NCBI RefSeq assembly: GCF_017551775.1
Contig: NZ_JAFZKX010000110.1
Coordinates: 1-64,000 of the forward strand
DNA length: 64,000 nucleotides
Origin: Fibrobacter sp.
GTDB lineage: Bacteria; Fibrobacterota; Fibrobacteria; Fibrobacterales; Fibrobacteraceae
Reading direction: 5' to 3'
Below are positions 16,686-24,926 of this stretch, one piece after another (the stretch's first letter is position 1; the number at the start of each line of letters is the position of its first letter). Both the position numbers and the translations under genes were made by a program. The notes below the pieces were generated by a model that saw nothing but the letters and a program-made list of their open reading frames with translations, was not told the origin of the DNA and ran no database searches.

Positions 16686-17339
16686 TTACGCTCCGTATTT
16701 CGTGGTGTCGGTGATGCCCGCTTCGGCGAGGGCCGCCTTGCGTTCGATGCATGTGGCGCATTTGCCGCAGTGGATTTCTTCGCCCTTGTAGCAAGACCAG
16801 GTTTCGCTGTAATCAATGCCGAGCGTTTTGCCGCGGCGGGCGATATCCGCCTTCGAAATTTCGGTGTAGGGGGCGTCGATGATGATGCCCGCGTAAGTGC
16901 CGGCCGCAATCGCGTTCGACATGTGGTCTACAAAAGACTTGCGGCAATCGGGATACACTTCGTGATCGCCGAAATGGTTCGCCATCATTACCTTGGTGAG
17001 CCCCTTGCTTTCGGCAAGGCCCGCCGCGACCGACAGCATGATTCCGTTGCGGAACGGCACCACCGTCGACTTCATGTTCTCGGAGGCGTAGCTGCCCTCG
17101 GGTATCGCGTCCGCGCCCGAAAGCAGTGACGACGAGAAGTATTCCTGCATGAACTTCAGAGGAATCGTGATATGCGGAATGCCAAGCTTTTCGCAGTGGA
17201 ATTTTGCGAAGGGAATTTCTTTGTGGTTGTGGTTGCTGCCGTAGTCAAAAGAGACGGCGAGCGCGATTTCTGTCGCACGGTCGTAGAGCAGCGTGACGCT
17301 GTCCATGCCGCCGGACAAAATCAGCAGTGCGTTTTTCAT
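16686..17339 (-). CDS. queC: 7-cyano-7-deazaguanine (preQ0) synthase
   Basis: 217 residues. The P-loop-like PP motif is ILSGGMDSVT near residue 8; the C-terminal zinc knuckle is SCYKGEEIHCGKCATC. It forms preQ0 from 7-carboxy-7-deazaguanine with ammonia and ATP. AGGAG lies 6 bases before the ATG, and that site is the 3' end of a probable preQ1-I riboswitch. First gene of the queC-queD-queE operon; queF and tgt are not in the window. Confidence 0.95.
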   Translation of the reverse strand: MKNALLILSGGMDSVTLLYDRATEIALAVSFDYGSNHNHKEIPFAKFHCEKLGIPHITIPLKFMQEYFSSSLLSGADAIPEGSYASENMKSTVVPFRNGIMLSVAAGLAESKGLTKVMMANHFGDHEVYPDCRKSFVDHMSNAIAAGTYAGIIIDAPYTEISKADIARRGKTLGIDYSETWSCYKGEEIHCGKCATCIERKAALAEAGITDTTKYGA

Positions 17340-17344
17340 CGGGG

Positions 17345-17385
17345 CTCCTAGTTTTGTTTAAAGTCAGGATGGGTTTCGAACTGAC
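17345..17385 (-). promoter_or_regulatory. Probable preQ1-I riboswitch controlling queCDE
   Basis: Reading the minus strand: stem GTCAG/CTGAC enclosing a 13-nt loop with the TTCG…ACCCATC look of the class, then an A-rich tail AAACAAAACTAGGAG. The tail carries the ribosome site of queC, as expected for translational control by pseudoknot formation. The match is to the general preQ1-I layout by eye; a covariance search was not possible. Confidence 0.7.
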
Positions 17386-17403
17386 TGGTGCCAAATATAA
17401 AAA

Positions 17404-18513
17404 TTACGGCTTGATGTTCAAAGACTTCTCGTAGATGAAGTCGACGTCTTCGGGGCTGATTGGGCCAGGAGCGAGGTCTAGCTTGGAGCGGTTCACCTTC
17501 ATGGCTGCAGCGAACTTGTCGCGCATTTCCCGCGTGACGGCGTATGTCCCGATGAGGTTCTGGAGCATGGCGGTGAAATCGTCAATGTTCTTGAGACCCA
17601 GAAGCGAGAGGATTTTTTCGACATCGCCGGGAACGAATTTCGCGCATACCTCGGTGTATGCGGCAAGGAAGTAGCCTACCGCGGGCCCGTGCGGAACGCC
17701 TGCGTTGAGCGTGAGATCGTAGCTCATTCCGTGCGGCAATGTGGTGCTTGTGTGGGCGATGGACATGCCGGCGATTGTCGAGGTGAGCATGAGCTTTTCG
17801 TACAGGTTCGCGTCGATGTCCTTGTCGGAAAGGAGCGCGCTTTTGCATTCGCCCCAGAGCCTGAGCCCGTATTCCGGGAACATGCGGTTGAACGCGTTCG
17901 ATTTGACGTTGAGGATGCTTTCGACCATGTGGGACAGGGCGTCGACGGCGGTATTTACAACTAGGGCCTTCTTTGCGGATGCGAGATACTTCCCGTCGAC
18001 AAGCGCGAGCGCGGGGAAAATTCTGTGCGGGATGCTTTTCTTGAGATGTATCTTGTGGTTCGTGATGATGGCGACAGGTGTCGCTTCGGAACCCGTTCCG
18101 CAGGTGGTTGGGACTGCTACGACAGGCGCATGGCTTAGCGGACGGTTCGGTGCCTTGTGCAGGTCGTCTGCATCTACGCTTGGGTTCGAGAGGAGCAGCG
18201 CCGCGGCCTTCGCGGCGTCGATGGCGGAACCGCCCCCGATACCGATTACGAAGTCTGCTTCGAAATCCCTTGCTGCCTGTGCCGCCTTCCTCACCGTGTC
18301 CGTAGACGGGTTCTCTTCGACCTCGTTAAAAATCTGGAACGGGATATGCTCCGCATCCAATGCGCCGGTCACGTCGTCCAGGGAGCCGTTTGCCGCGGCG
18401 GAGTGGCGCCCCGTCATGATGAGCGCGCGCTTGCCGATTGCCTGAAAATCCTGTGTGTGGTTCTTGACGCAGTCGTTCTCGATGTAGATGTCTGTGGGAA
18501 CAAAAAAGCGCAT
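17404..18513 (-). CDS. Iron-containing alcohol dehydrogenase
   Basis: 369 residues; AGGAG 6 bases before the ATG. The nucleotide-binding motif is FVIGIGGGSAIDAAK near residue 95. Likely metal ligands are the Asp and His of VNTAVDALSHMVES, His of TTLPHGMSYDLT and His of AGVPHGPAVGYF. This is the group III ADH signature. Such enzymes interconvert aldehydes or ketones with alcohols using NAD(P)H. The substrate cannot be read. It stands alone, upstream of the que operon on the same strand. Confidence 0.9.
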   Translation of the reverse strand: MRFFVPTDIYIENDCVKNHTQDFQAIGKRALIMTGRHSAAANGSLDDVTGALDAEHIPFQIFNEVEENPSTDTVRKAAQAARDFEADFVIGIGGGSAIDAAKAAALLLSNPSVDADDLHKAPNRPLSHAPVVAVPTTCGTGSEATPVAIITNHKIHLKKSIPHRIFPALALVDGKYLASAKKALVVNTAVDALSHMVESILNVKSNAFNRMFPEYGLRLWGECKSALLSDKDIDANLYEKLMLTSTIAGMSIAHTSTTLPHGMSYDLTLNAGVPHGPAVGYFLAAYTEVCAKFVPGDVEKILSLLGLKNIDDFTAMLQNLIGTYAVTREMRDKFAAAMKVNRSKLDLAPGPISPEDVDFIYEKSLNIKP

Positions 18514-18651
18514 GCGTGACTCCTTGGACTTTTCCCCAAATATAGTTCATCGCCTTCCGGTATCGCGAAAATCGCCACAACCATGTGTAATGTTTCTTGC
18601 GCAAAAAGCTACATTGGCATACAGGCAAACAAACTTCAGGCAGGTCCGCTC

Positions 18652-18897
18652 ATGGAAGAGACTTTCAAGACTAGAGGCGTATGCGCCACTACAATCCAGT
18701 TCACCCGCGATGGTGACAAGATTCGCAACATTCGCTTTACTGGCGGTTGCAACGGGAACCTCAAGGCTATTGCGAAACTCTGCGAAGGCATGGCTGCCGA
18801 AGATATCGCGGCAAAACTGCTCGGCAATACCTGCGGCGGCAAGCCCACTTCGTGCGCAGACCAGCTGGCGAGAGCGGTACTCGGGCGCGAACCGTAA
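18652..18897 (+). CDS. TSCPD domain protein (four-cysteine type)
   Basis: 81 residues from MEETFKTRGVC; AGGCAGG lies upstream. Four cysteines are spaced as in the small TSCPD/TIGR03905 family (GVCAT, GGCNGN, NTCGGK, TSCADQ). The domain also occurs at the end of vitamin-B12-dependent ribonucleotide reductases, but stand-alone members have no assigned function; metal or nucleotide-reductase association is inference. Confidence 0.85.
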   Translation: MEETFKTRGVCATTIQFTRDGDKIRNIRFTGGCNGNLKAIAKLCEGMAAEDIAAKLLGNTCGGKPTSCADQLARAVLGREP

Positions 18898-18912
18898 TAT
18901 TATATTTAAAGC

Positions 18913-19560
18913 ATGAGCGAAAATAAGATTCCCAATCCGAATACGGTGCACCCGATTGCGGGCTACGACAAGGAAATCTATGTCAAGCCCACCATCAAGA
19001 ACCCGAACATCATCGTCGGGGATTTTACCTACATTGCGGACTCGGAATTCGAAAGTCACGTGACGCACCATTACGACTTTATCGGCGACAAGCTCATCAT
19101 CGGGAAGTTCTGCCAGATAGCCGCGGGCGTGGAGTTCGTGATGAACGGCGCGAACCACCAGATGAATGCGGTTTCGACTTTCCCGTTCTACACCCTCGAA
19201 GGCTGGAATATGCAACCGCCTGCTGCAAGCGATATGCACTTCAGGGGCGATACCGTCATCGGGAACGACGTGTGGATTGGGCAGAATGCGACCATCTTGC
19301 CGGGCGTGCGTATCGGCGACGGCGCCATCATCGGCGCGAACAGTGTCGTCGGCAGCGACGTGGAGCCCTACACGGTCGTGGTCGGGAATCCGGCGAAGCA
19401 ATTGCGCTACCGCTTTGACGAGGAGTTGACGGAACTGCTCCTGAAATTCAAGTGGTGGGACAAGCCCGTCGAAGAAATCAACGCGCTGATTCCGGTACTC
19501 ACGAACAGCGATTTGGACTGGGTGAAAAAAGAACTGAAAAAGAGAATGAGCGACGAGTAA
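18913..19560 (+). CDS. Vat/CatB-like xenobiotic O-acetyltransferase (hexapeptide repeat)
   Basis: 215 residues. Motifs DKLIIGKFCQIAAGVEFVMNGANHQM and GNDVWIGQNATILPGVRIGDGAIIGANSVV are those of streptogramin/chloramphenicol-type left-handed beta-helix acetyltransferases; the His of GANHQM is the expected catalytic base. Many chromosomal members are of unknown substrate, so a resistance role is possible but unproven. It follows the TSCPD gene by 15 bases. Confidence 0.88.
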   Translation: MSENKIPNPNTVHPIAGYDKEIYVKPTIKNPNIIVGDFTYIADSEFESHVTHHYDFIGDKLIIGKFCQIAAGVEFVMNGANHQMNAVSTFPFYTLEGWNMQPPAASDMHFRGDTVIGNDVWIGQNATILPGVRIGDGAIIGANSVVGSDVEPYTVVVGNPAKQLRYRFDEELTELLLKFKWWDKPVEEINALIPVLTNSDLDWVKKELKKRMSDE

Positions 19561-19578
19561 ACTTTGGGTGGGAACGAA

Positions 19579-20322
19579 GTGTCGTTGAAAAGAAAAAGAG
19601 TCACTTGTCTGCTTGTCGTTATCGCCATCCTTGCGGCTTCTTTTCTGGTGATGGACTGGCTGCTCTTTTTCCGTTGTGGCGCGGTCGAACAATGCCTCGT
19701 TGGGGGGAGCGCTTACCAGAATGTCGCGAAGTTCGCGGTCACGGTCATCGCCGCGCTTGTCGTTTTCCTCATCGGCAAGGATTGCCTTTCTTCAAGGGAC
19801 AGGACGTTCTTGCAGGCGGCATTTGTGATGGCTGTATGCGCCGATTTCTGCATGAAGATTGTTTCCGGCTACGCCCTGGTGGGCATCGGCTTTTTTATGG
19901 CGGTGCAGACGCTGCTTATCGTTCGGCATACGCGTAGGAACGATGGCGACAACAGTTTCCCGCGGATATTGTGCATCCCGTTCGGTGCGGGGTTGCTCGC
20001 GGCGGCGCTTGCCGTGTCGGGCGTATTCAGTGGCCCGAAGCTCCCGATAGTGGCCGCATACGGCGTGTTCGTCATCTGCTCGCTCATTGCTGCCTGCGGG
20101 GCTTCCCAAAAAGGCTTTTTCCCCGCAGGGAACGCGCGGCAAATCAAGTGGGGGATGATTCTGTTCTTCTGCTGCGATGTGTGCGTTGGCGTTTCGGGTT
20201 TGGTCTCGGCAGACCATAGCGTCCAGGAAGTTGTCGCCACGGTGGCGCACAACCTCGTTTGGATGTTCTACACTCCGGCGCTTGTCCTGCTTGCCCTTAG
20301 CGGCTACAGGCAGGACGCCTGA
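19579..20322 (+). CDS. Multi-span membrane protein, possibly YhhN-like
   Basis: 247 residues from a GTG at 19579 (GGTGGG upstream); a TTG at 19564 is the alternative. About eight hydrophobic helices. AFVMAVCADFCMKIV and the following GFFMAVQTLLIVRHTR resemble the conserved part of YhhN/TMEM86-type lysoplasmalogenase-like proteins, but the match is weak. Its stop codon directly touches the stop of the convergent flavodoxin gene with no spacer. Confidence 0.55.
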   Translation: MSLKRKRVTCLLVVIAILAASFLVMDWLLFFRCGAVEQCLVGGSAYQNVAKFAVTVIAALVVFLIGKDCLSSRDRTFLQAAFVMAVCADFCMKIVSGYALVGIGFFMAVQTLLIVRHTRRNDGDNSFPRILCIPFGAGLLAAALAVSGVFSGPKLPIVAAYGVFVICSLIAACGASQKGFFPAGNARQIKWGMILFFCCDVCVGVSGLVSADHSVQEVVATVAHNLVWMFYTPALVLLALSGYRQDA

Positions 20323-21531
20323 TTACTTGTACGGTTTGCTGTCCAGCGGTTCGGTGCAGCCCCATTCCTTGGCGAACTCCTTGAATTTCTTTTTCAGCAC
20401 GAGCTTGAACAGGAGTTTGATCAGTATGCGGAACGGACACGGAATCTGCTCCGGCCCGGTAAACTTCTTTACCTCCGGCGCAAGGAAACCGCCTTTTTCG
20501 ATGAAGTATTCGCCCATGCCGCGGTAGGGCAACAGAACAGCCTTGGTCTGTTTCTCGTTGAACATGCGGATCATGAAGCTTCCGCCCCTCACGAGGCATC
20601 CGCCGTAAGTGCAGCCGAACTGTGCGGGTAGCGATTTCAGGAACTTTTCGCCCAGACGGAGCTGGTGGCCTTCTTCGAAACCGCTGTGCAGCATGAACGA
20701 GAGCTGTGCCGGCTGCTGGCGTTTCGTGGGGAGCGTTTCCAGAAATTCGAGCAAAGTGCCGGGGACGCATTCCACATAGAGCGGCAATGCAATGATGATG
20801 CGGCTGTTTGTCATGAACGCTTCGCGCGCGGCGTCCCACTCCGAACGGTTCGAAAGCGAATAGAGCTCGTAGGTGGCTTTCGCTTCGTCCAGCCCCTTGG
20901 TGAACGATTGCAGAATCTTGTCCGTGTTGCTGAACTTTCTGGCGCGCGGGCTTCCGTTGATGATGACGATGTGCTTGATTTGCGTGAAGTCGTTCGGTGT
21001 TTTGGCTTGCGCGATTTCGCGCGAAGTCTCGACTTGTTGAGCAGCGCTGCTTGATTCCTTGTCCAGCGCAATTACGCCAAGCGAATGCCCGCCGATGTTT
21101 GCCGCCGTGCGTTCGCACCAATCTTCGAGCAGTTTCTGGTCTCCGTTGCCTTTGTAAATCAGGCCCACGTTCATCGCATGGTAACGTAGCTCATGGCGCA
21201 TCCATCCGCCGCGGAACGTGAGGTACATGTTCAGCATCGGCATGATGCGGTCCAGAACCCTTTTGCCGCGGTAATCGACGAACCCGAAGCGGGTATCCGA
21301 TACAATCCACAGGTTGTCCGTTTTCACCAGCTTCTTGACGATGCTTTCGTAGTCGTCCTTGATGCTGCATACGCCCGGAGTCTTGAGCCAGCACTGGTTA
21401 CAGCCGATGCAGTGCGCAATTCTCATGCTTGCGGTGTTTATGATTTCGACTTTGGTGCCCTTGCCCGCGACAATCGCATTGATCTGCTCCGAGTAATCAC
21501 CCGATTCCAGTGTGTTCAATACTAAGGTCAT
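20323..21531 (-). CDS. Tandem flavodoxin/NADPH-dependent FMN reductase-like fusion protein
   Basis: 402 residues. The start at 21531 is chosen because AAGGA lies 6 bases upstream, too close for the ATG at 21537. Two flavodoxin-like halves: residues 1-165, with a Cys-rich CIGCNQCWLKTPGVC motif of iron-sulfur-flavoprotein type, and about 188-350, opening IVIINGSPRARKFSNTDKIL (FMN phosphate loop). The final 50 residues are basic. The first half keeps the Cys cluster but a weaker phosphate loop. Probable redox role; partner unknown. Confidence 0.75.
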   Translation of the reverse strand: MTLVLNTLESGDYSEQINAIVAGKGTKVEIINTASMRIAHCIGCNQCWLKTPGVCSIKDDYESIVKKLVKTDNLWIVSDTRFGFVDYRGKRVLDRIMPMLNMYLTFRGGWMRHELRYHAMNVGLIYKGNGDQKLLEDWCERTAANIGGHSLGVIALDKESSSAAQQVETSREIAQAKTPNDFTQIKHIVIINGSPRARKFSNTDKILQSFTKGLDEAKATYELYSLSNRSEWDAAREAFMTNSRIIIALPLYVECVPGTLLEFLETLPTKRQQPAQLSFMLHSGFEEGHQLRLGEKFLKSLPAQFGCTYGGCLVRGGSFMIRMFNEKQTKAVLLPYRGMGEYFIEKGGFLAPEVKKFTGPEQIPCPFRILIKLLFKLVLKKKFKEFAKEWGCTEPLDSKPYK

Positions 21532-21570
21532 ATGCATTCCTTTTTTGTCTTTTAATATAACATAAGAAAA

Positions 21571-22071
21571 TCAACTGAGCTTGTTTCCCAACCAGTGCGC
21601 AAATCTCAGGTTTGCCGCAATGGTTGCAAGCCCGATTGCCGCCAACAGGGCGATTTTCCCGTAACTTGTTTCGCCGCAGATGTTGTCTATGCAAAAAAGC
21701 GAGTAGGGAATGAGCAGGATAGACGTGATAAGCCCGGGAATGTAATCCCTTACGATGATACCTTGAACAAGATGGATAACAAAATGGATGGAGAAAGCCA
21801 GGAACAATGCAATCCACAATTCATTGGCGTACGGCCCGCCGACGAGAATATATGCTGTCGCGATGAGCAACAGTACCAGCTCTTCAAGGACGGCGATTGA
21901 GAACGCCTTGGTCGAAAGGCCGCTTAAGTGAAAGACGATGCGCTTGGCTCTTGGGAATCTCCTGAGCAAATCCTCCTTGTGCGTCGACATCCATTTGTGT
22001 TGCACGACGATTTCTTCAACGTCATGAACGATGAATGCGAGAGGGAAGGAAATAATCAAAAACAAGTCCAT
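21571..22071 (-). CDS. HXXEE-domain membrane protein
   Basis: 166 residues from MDLFLIISFPLAF, preferred because AGGA lies 6 bases upstream; ATGs at 22098/22095 are alternatives. The family motif HDVEE is at about residues 16-20, and further conserved His (IHFVIHLVQ) and Asn (AANLRFAHW) lie in later spans. Five to six membrane helices. Function of the family is unknown. Confidence 0.8.
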   Translation of the reverse strand: MDLFLIISFPLAFIVHDVEEIVVQHKWMSTHKEDLLRRFPRAKRIVFHLSGLSTKAFSIAVLEELVLLLIATAYILVGGPYANELWIALFLAFSIHFVIHLVQGIIVRDYIPGLITSILLIPYSLFCIDNICGETSYGKIALLAAIGLATIAANLRFAHWLGNKLS

Positions 22072-22177
22072 AGGGAGTCCTAGTACATCTATCATCATAT
22101 GTAACACTTCTGGTTGTAAAAAGTGTCACCGCCAGATAAAAAATCCACCCCAAAAGGTATGGGGTGGACTGTAGGTG

Positions 22178-23005
22178 CTATTCTATGGGAATCTGGATGA
22201 CCGAGAGCCATTTTTCGGGGTCTTCTTGGTTCCAGGCTCCGTCGATATAGCTGGTGCGGGGTTTGCCCGCGATTTTGTAGCCCTTTTCTTCGATATAGCG
22301 GAATGCTTCGATGAACGACTCGTAGAATCGTTCGTAAGGGCCGACGTGCTTCATGCAGAGCGCCTTGGGCACGGCCGGAATGCGCTTGAAATGAATGATG
22401 TCGCTGTCGGTTCCCATTTCTTCTACTTGTTCGCAGTATTCGATATCAACATCTGTCGGCGTGTATTCCTTGTTGTGCTCGATGGTAAAGCAATAGCCGG
22501 GTTTGGGGCACTTGCAATTGAGGCGCTTCATCTCGGGGCCGATTTTCTCGTAGCACATGGGGCCAAGCGCTTCGAAGTTGGGGATGATTTCTCGATGACT
22601 TGCCACGATGATTTCTGGCAGAGGCTGGACACTGAATTTTTCCATGGTGTTCATTTCCTTTAGAGAATTCTTCCAGTTGAGCAGTTGGTCGCGGCGGGCA
22701 ATCAAAAGTTTTAGTTGCTTTTCCGTTTCCTTGATTTTCTCTTCCATCTGATGGATGTTTGGCGTGTGCGAGTTATCTTCGTACAGTTCCTTGACTTCAT
22801 CCAGCGAGAATCCGAGCTTTTGCAAGTCGCGGATATTTTGCAACTTCTGCATCTGATCGATACTGTAGTAACGGTACCCCGTCCAATTGTCCACGTCGTG
22901 GGGCAATAGCAGACCTTTCTGTTCGTAGTGACGCAAGGTTTTTACTGTCACTCGCATCAACTGGGAGAACTCTCCGATTTTAAGTTTGGTTTTGTAGTTT
23001 GTCAT
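22178..23005 (-). CDS. MerR-family regulator with GyrI-like effector domain
   Basis: 275 residues. N-terminal MerR helix-turn-helix (KIGEFSQLMRVTVKTLRHYEQKGLL), a dimerising coiled coil around residues 75-115 (HQMEEKIKETEKQLKLL), and a C-terminal GyrI/BmrR-like ligand domain. BmrR-type proteins sense lipophilic compounds and act on promoters with a long spacer. The target is not evident; the adjacent HXXEE gene on the same strand is downstream. Confidence 0.88.
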   Translation of the reverse strand: MTNYKTKLKIGEFSQLMRVTVKTLRHYEQKGLLLPHDVDNWTGYRYYSIDQMQKLQNIRDLQKLGFSLDEVKELYEDNSHTPNIHQMEEKIKETEKQLKLLIARRDQLLNWKNSLKEMNTMEKFSVQPLPEIIVASHREIIPNFEALGPMCYEKIGPEMKRLNCKCPKPGYCFTIEHNKEYTPTDVDIEYCEQVEEMGTDSDIIHFKRIPAVPKALCMKHVGPYERFYESFIEAFRYIEEKGYKIAGKPRTSYIDGAWNQEDPEKWLSVIQIPIE

Positions 23006-23149
23006 CGTACGATTTTGGTTAGGATTCGAATCTGCTATAAATATAAGGCCAGCCCTAAGGGACGAGTCAAGAGGGAAATGTCAAAAAGACTAGAAAAAAA
23101 TCGCCGTGGATGCCGGCGATGTTTTCTATTCGAATATTTTTGCGGTTCC

Positions 23150-24040
23150 CTACATTCTCGCAGCTTTCGCTCTACGGCGGAAGTGCTCGATAAGCGGGGC
23201 CACGGTTTCCTTGAAGTCGTCGTGCGTCTCGATGCGCACGAAGTCGATGGACATGCGCTGGAACAGTTCCTTGGTCGCCTTGCCCTGGCGCTTGGCTTCG
23301 CGGGCGAACGCTTCGCGGAAGGCTGCATCGCCGGTGTCGATAAGGAGCGTCTCGCCGGTTTCGGGGTCCTCGAGTTCTACGAGGCCCGCGGGCGGGAGTT
23401 CCATTTCGCGCGGGTCCACCACGGAGACCGCAAGCACGTCGTGGCGCTTGCGCAGGATCTTGAATGCGTTCTCGAAACCTTCGTCCAAGAAGTCGCTCAT
23501 CACCACGACGACGGCACGACGGTTCAGAATCTTGCCGGCATATTCCAGCGCCACCTGCGTGTTCGTGCCGTGGTGCTGCGGCTTGAAGTAAAGGATTTCA
23601 CGGATAAGCCGCAGCACGTGCTTGCGGCCCTTCTCCGGCGGGATAAACAGTTCGACCTGGTCGGTGTAGATTAAAAGCCCCACCTTGTCGTTGTTCTTGA
23701 TGGCGGCAAAGGCGAGCAAGGCGGTGAGGGTCGCCATGACCTCTCCCTTCATCTGCTTGCCCGAACCGAATTCCGAACTGCTGGACGCGTCGACCATCAA
23801 GAGCATGGTCATTTCGCGTTCTTCGATAAACTTCTTCACATAAGGCGTGCCGGTACGTGCCGTCACGTTCCAGTCGATGGTGCGTACGTCGTCGCCCGGC
23901 ATGTACTCGCGGACCTCGCTGAATTCCATACCGTTCCCCTTGAAGGAACTGTGGTAGGCGCCGGTCATCACGGTGTCGAGCGTGCCGCGAACGGAAAGTT
24001 CGATGCGGCTGACTGTCTTTAAAACTTCTTTATCAAGCAT
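23150..24040 (-). CDS. DUF58 domain protein (MoxR partner type)
   Basis: 296 residues from MLDKEVLKTV; upstream residues are not protein-like. The signature FSEVREYMPGDDVRTIDWNVTARTG is diagnostic of DUF58, and MLLMVDASSSSEFGS is the VWA-like metal site. Usually paired with a MoxR ATPase; the only MoxR here is 8.5 kb away. No membrane span, so it is the short soluble type. Confidence 0.9.
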   Translation of the reverse strand: MLDKEVLKTVSRIELSVRGTLDTVMTGAYHSSFKGNGMEFSEVREYMPGDDVRTIDWNVTARTGTPYVKKFIEEREMTMLLMVDASSSSEFGSGKQMKGEVMATLTALLAFAAIKNNDKVGLLIYTDQVELFIPPEKGRKHVLRLIREILYFKPQHHGTNTQVALEYAGKILNRRAVVVVMSDFLDEGFENAFKILRKRHDVLAVSVVDPREMELPPAGLVELEDPETGETLLIDTGDAAFREAFAREAKRQGKATKELFQRMSIDFVRIETHDDFKETVAPLIEHFRRRAKAARM

Positions 24041-24057
24041 TTGCCTAGAATATACAA

Positions 24058-24190
24058 AAAACTGCGCAGAAGAACCAGAAGTCATGCTGGCCCTGCCCAC
24101 CGTCATGCTGACGCTTGGTCACCCTGAGGACGCTCAGGGCAGCATCAGAAATAAACCTTCCGGCCCTGCCCTTCGTCAGGGTGACGATGG
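24058..24190. repeat. Dispersed-type intergenic repeat segment
   Basis: Repeated GTCATGCTG/GTCACCCTGAG phrases and a perfect hairpin CCCTGAG-GACG-CTCAGGG at 24122-24139, followed by a related inverted phrase (CCCTTCGTCAGGGTGAC). A similar GTCACCCTGGAGC phrase occurs near 10478. The look is of a small non-coding dispersed repeat. Confidence 0.5.
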
Positions 24191-24193
24191 AAC

Positions 24194-24225
24194 AAAAAAG
24201 CCTCCGGCATTACTACCGGGGCTTG
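24194..24225 (-). terminator. Intrinsic terminator for hsp20
   Basis: On the minus strand AAGCCCCGG-loop-CCGGAGGCTT followed by a T-run; 48 bases downstream of the hsp20 stop. Confidence 0.8.
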
Positions 24226-24272
24226 GGTATTTTAAGGAGAACGATGAATGGAGTATATCTATGAATCGCGGG

Positions 24273-24653
24273 TTAACCGATGGTCAACTTGCGAGCCGCG
24301 GCCTGAGCCTTTTTCGACAAGTCGAATTTCAGGATGCCGTTTTCCAGCGAGACCTTGATGTTCTCGGTGTCGATGTCGTCGGCAAGCCTGAAGCTGCGCT
24401 CGAAGGTGAACTTTTCGTCTTTGCTGCGGACGCGCGTCGCCTTCACGGTGATGATGTTCTTTTCGACCTGGATGTCCATGTCTTCTTTCTTCACGCCCGG
24501 GAGTTCGACTTCCAATGCGAAGCCGTTTTCGGTCTCGTAGTAGTCGGCCTTCGGCGTGTAGGTGCATTCGCCCTTGGCGGCTTCGGCGTTCAAGTTGTCA
24601 AGGAAGTTCTGGATACCATAGAATGCAGTGGGAAGAATCTGAGCGTTGATCAT
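24273..24653 (-). CDS. Hsp20/alpha-crystallin small heat-shock protein
   Basis: 126 residues from MINAQILPTAF; AGAGGT lies 7 bases upstream. The alpha-crystallin domain runs from about residue 38, with the ELPGVKKEDMDIQVEKN and LENGILKFDLSKK motifs (GxL replaced by GIL). The IxI-type tail is short (RKLTIG). ATP-independent holdase for unfolding proteins. A sigma-54-like promoter is visible upstream; no CIRCE element is seen. Confidence 0.93.
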   Translation of the reverse strand: MINAQILPTAFYGIQNFLDNLNAEAAKGECTYTPKADYYETENGFALEVELPGVKKEDMDIQVEKNIITVKATRVRSKDEKFTFERSFRLADDIDTENIKVSLENGILKFDLSKKAQAAARKLTIG

Positions 24654-24721
24654 AATTTTACCTCTTTTGGTTGCGGACCCGGTTTTTGGCCTGGCCCATT
24701 GTTTCTTGTTCACTCTCCTAT

Positions 24722-24739
24722 AAGCGAACTTCGTGCCAA
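24722..24739 (-). promoter_or_regulatory. Candidate sigma-54 (-24/-12) promoter of hsp20
   Basis: Minus strand TTGGCACG-AAGT-TCGCTT fits the consensus TGGCACG-N4-TTGCW with one mismatch in the -12 element. It lies about 70 bases before the hsp20 start. No enhancer-binding regulator gene is adjacent. Confidence 0.4.
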
Positions 24740-24840
24740 AAAGGGAATATGACGTACAAATCTGCAAAAACTGTCTTTTTTCGCCGAAAAACGCCACTTT
24801 TGTGCCAAAACCATGCCAAACCCGCATCAATCCATTTCAT

Positions 24841-24882
24841 AAAAAAACGCGCCTGTTTCACTCACGAAACAGGTGCGCTTTT
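24841..24882 (-). terminator. Intrinsic terminator for the 24927 esterase gene
   Basis: Stem GCGCCTGTTTC/GAAACAGGTGCGC with loop ACTCAC, A-tract on the left side giving a T-run for minus-strand transcripts; the right side also has a short T-run. Confidence 0.8.
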
Positions 24883-24926
24883 CAAAATGAACGGAAAATT
24901 TCCGGTGAACCTGGGATAGAACGGGG

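Noticed and set aside
24653-24830. Longer start for Hsp20 at 24830
   Set aside because: The extra 59 residues have no family similarity, and AGAGGT sits right before the shorter start.
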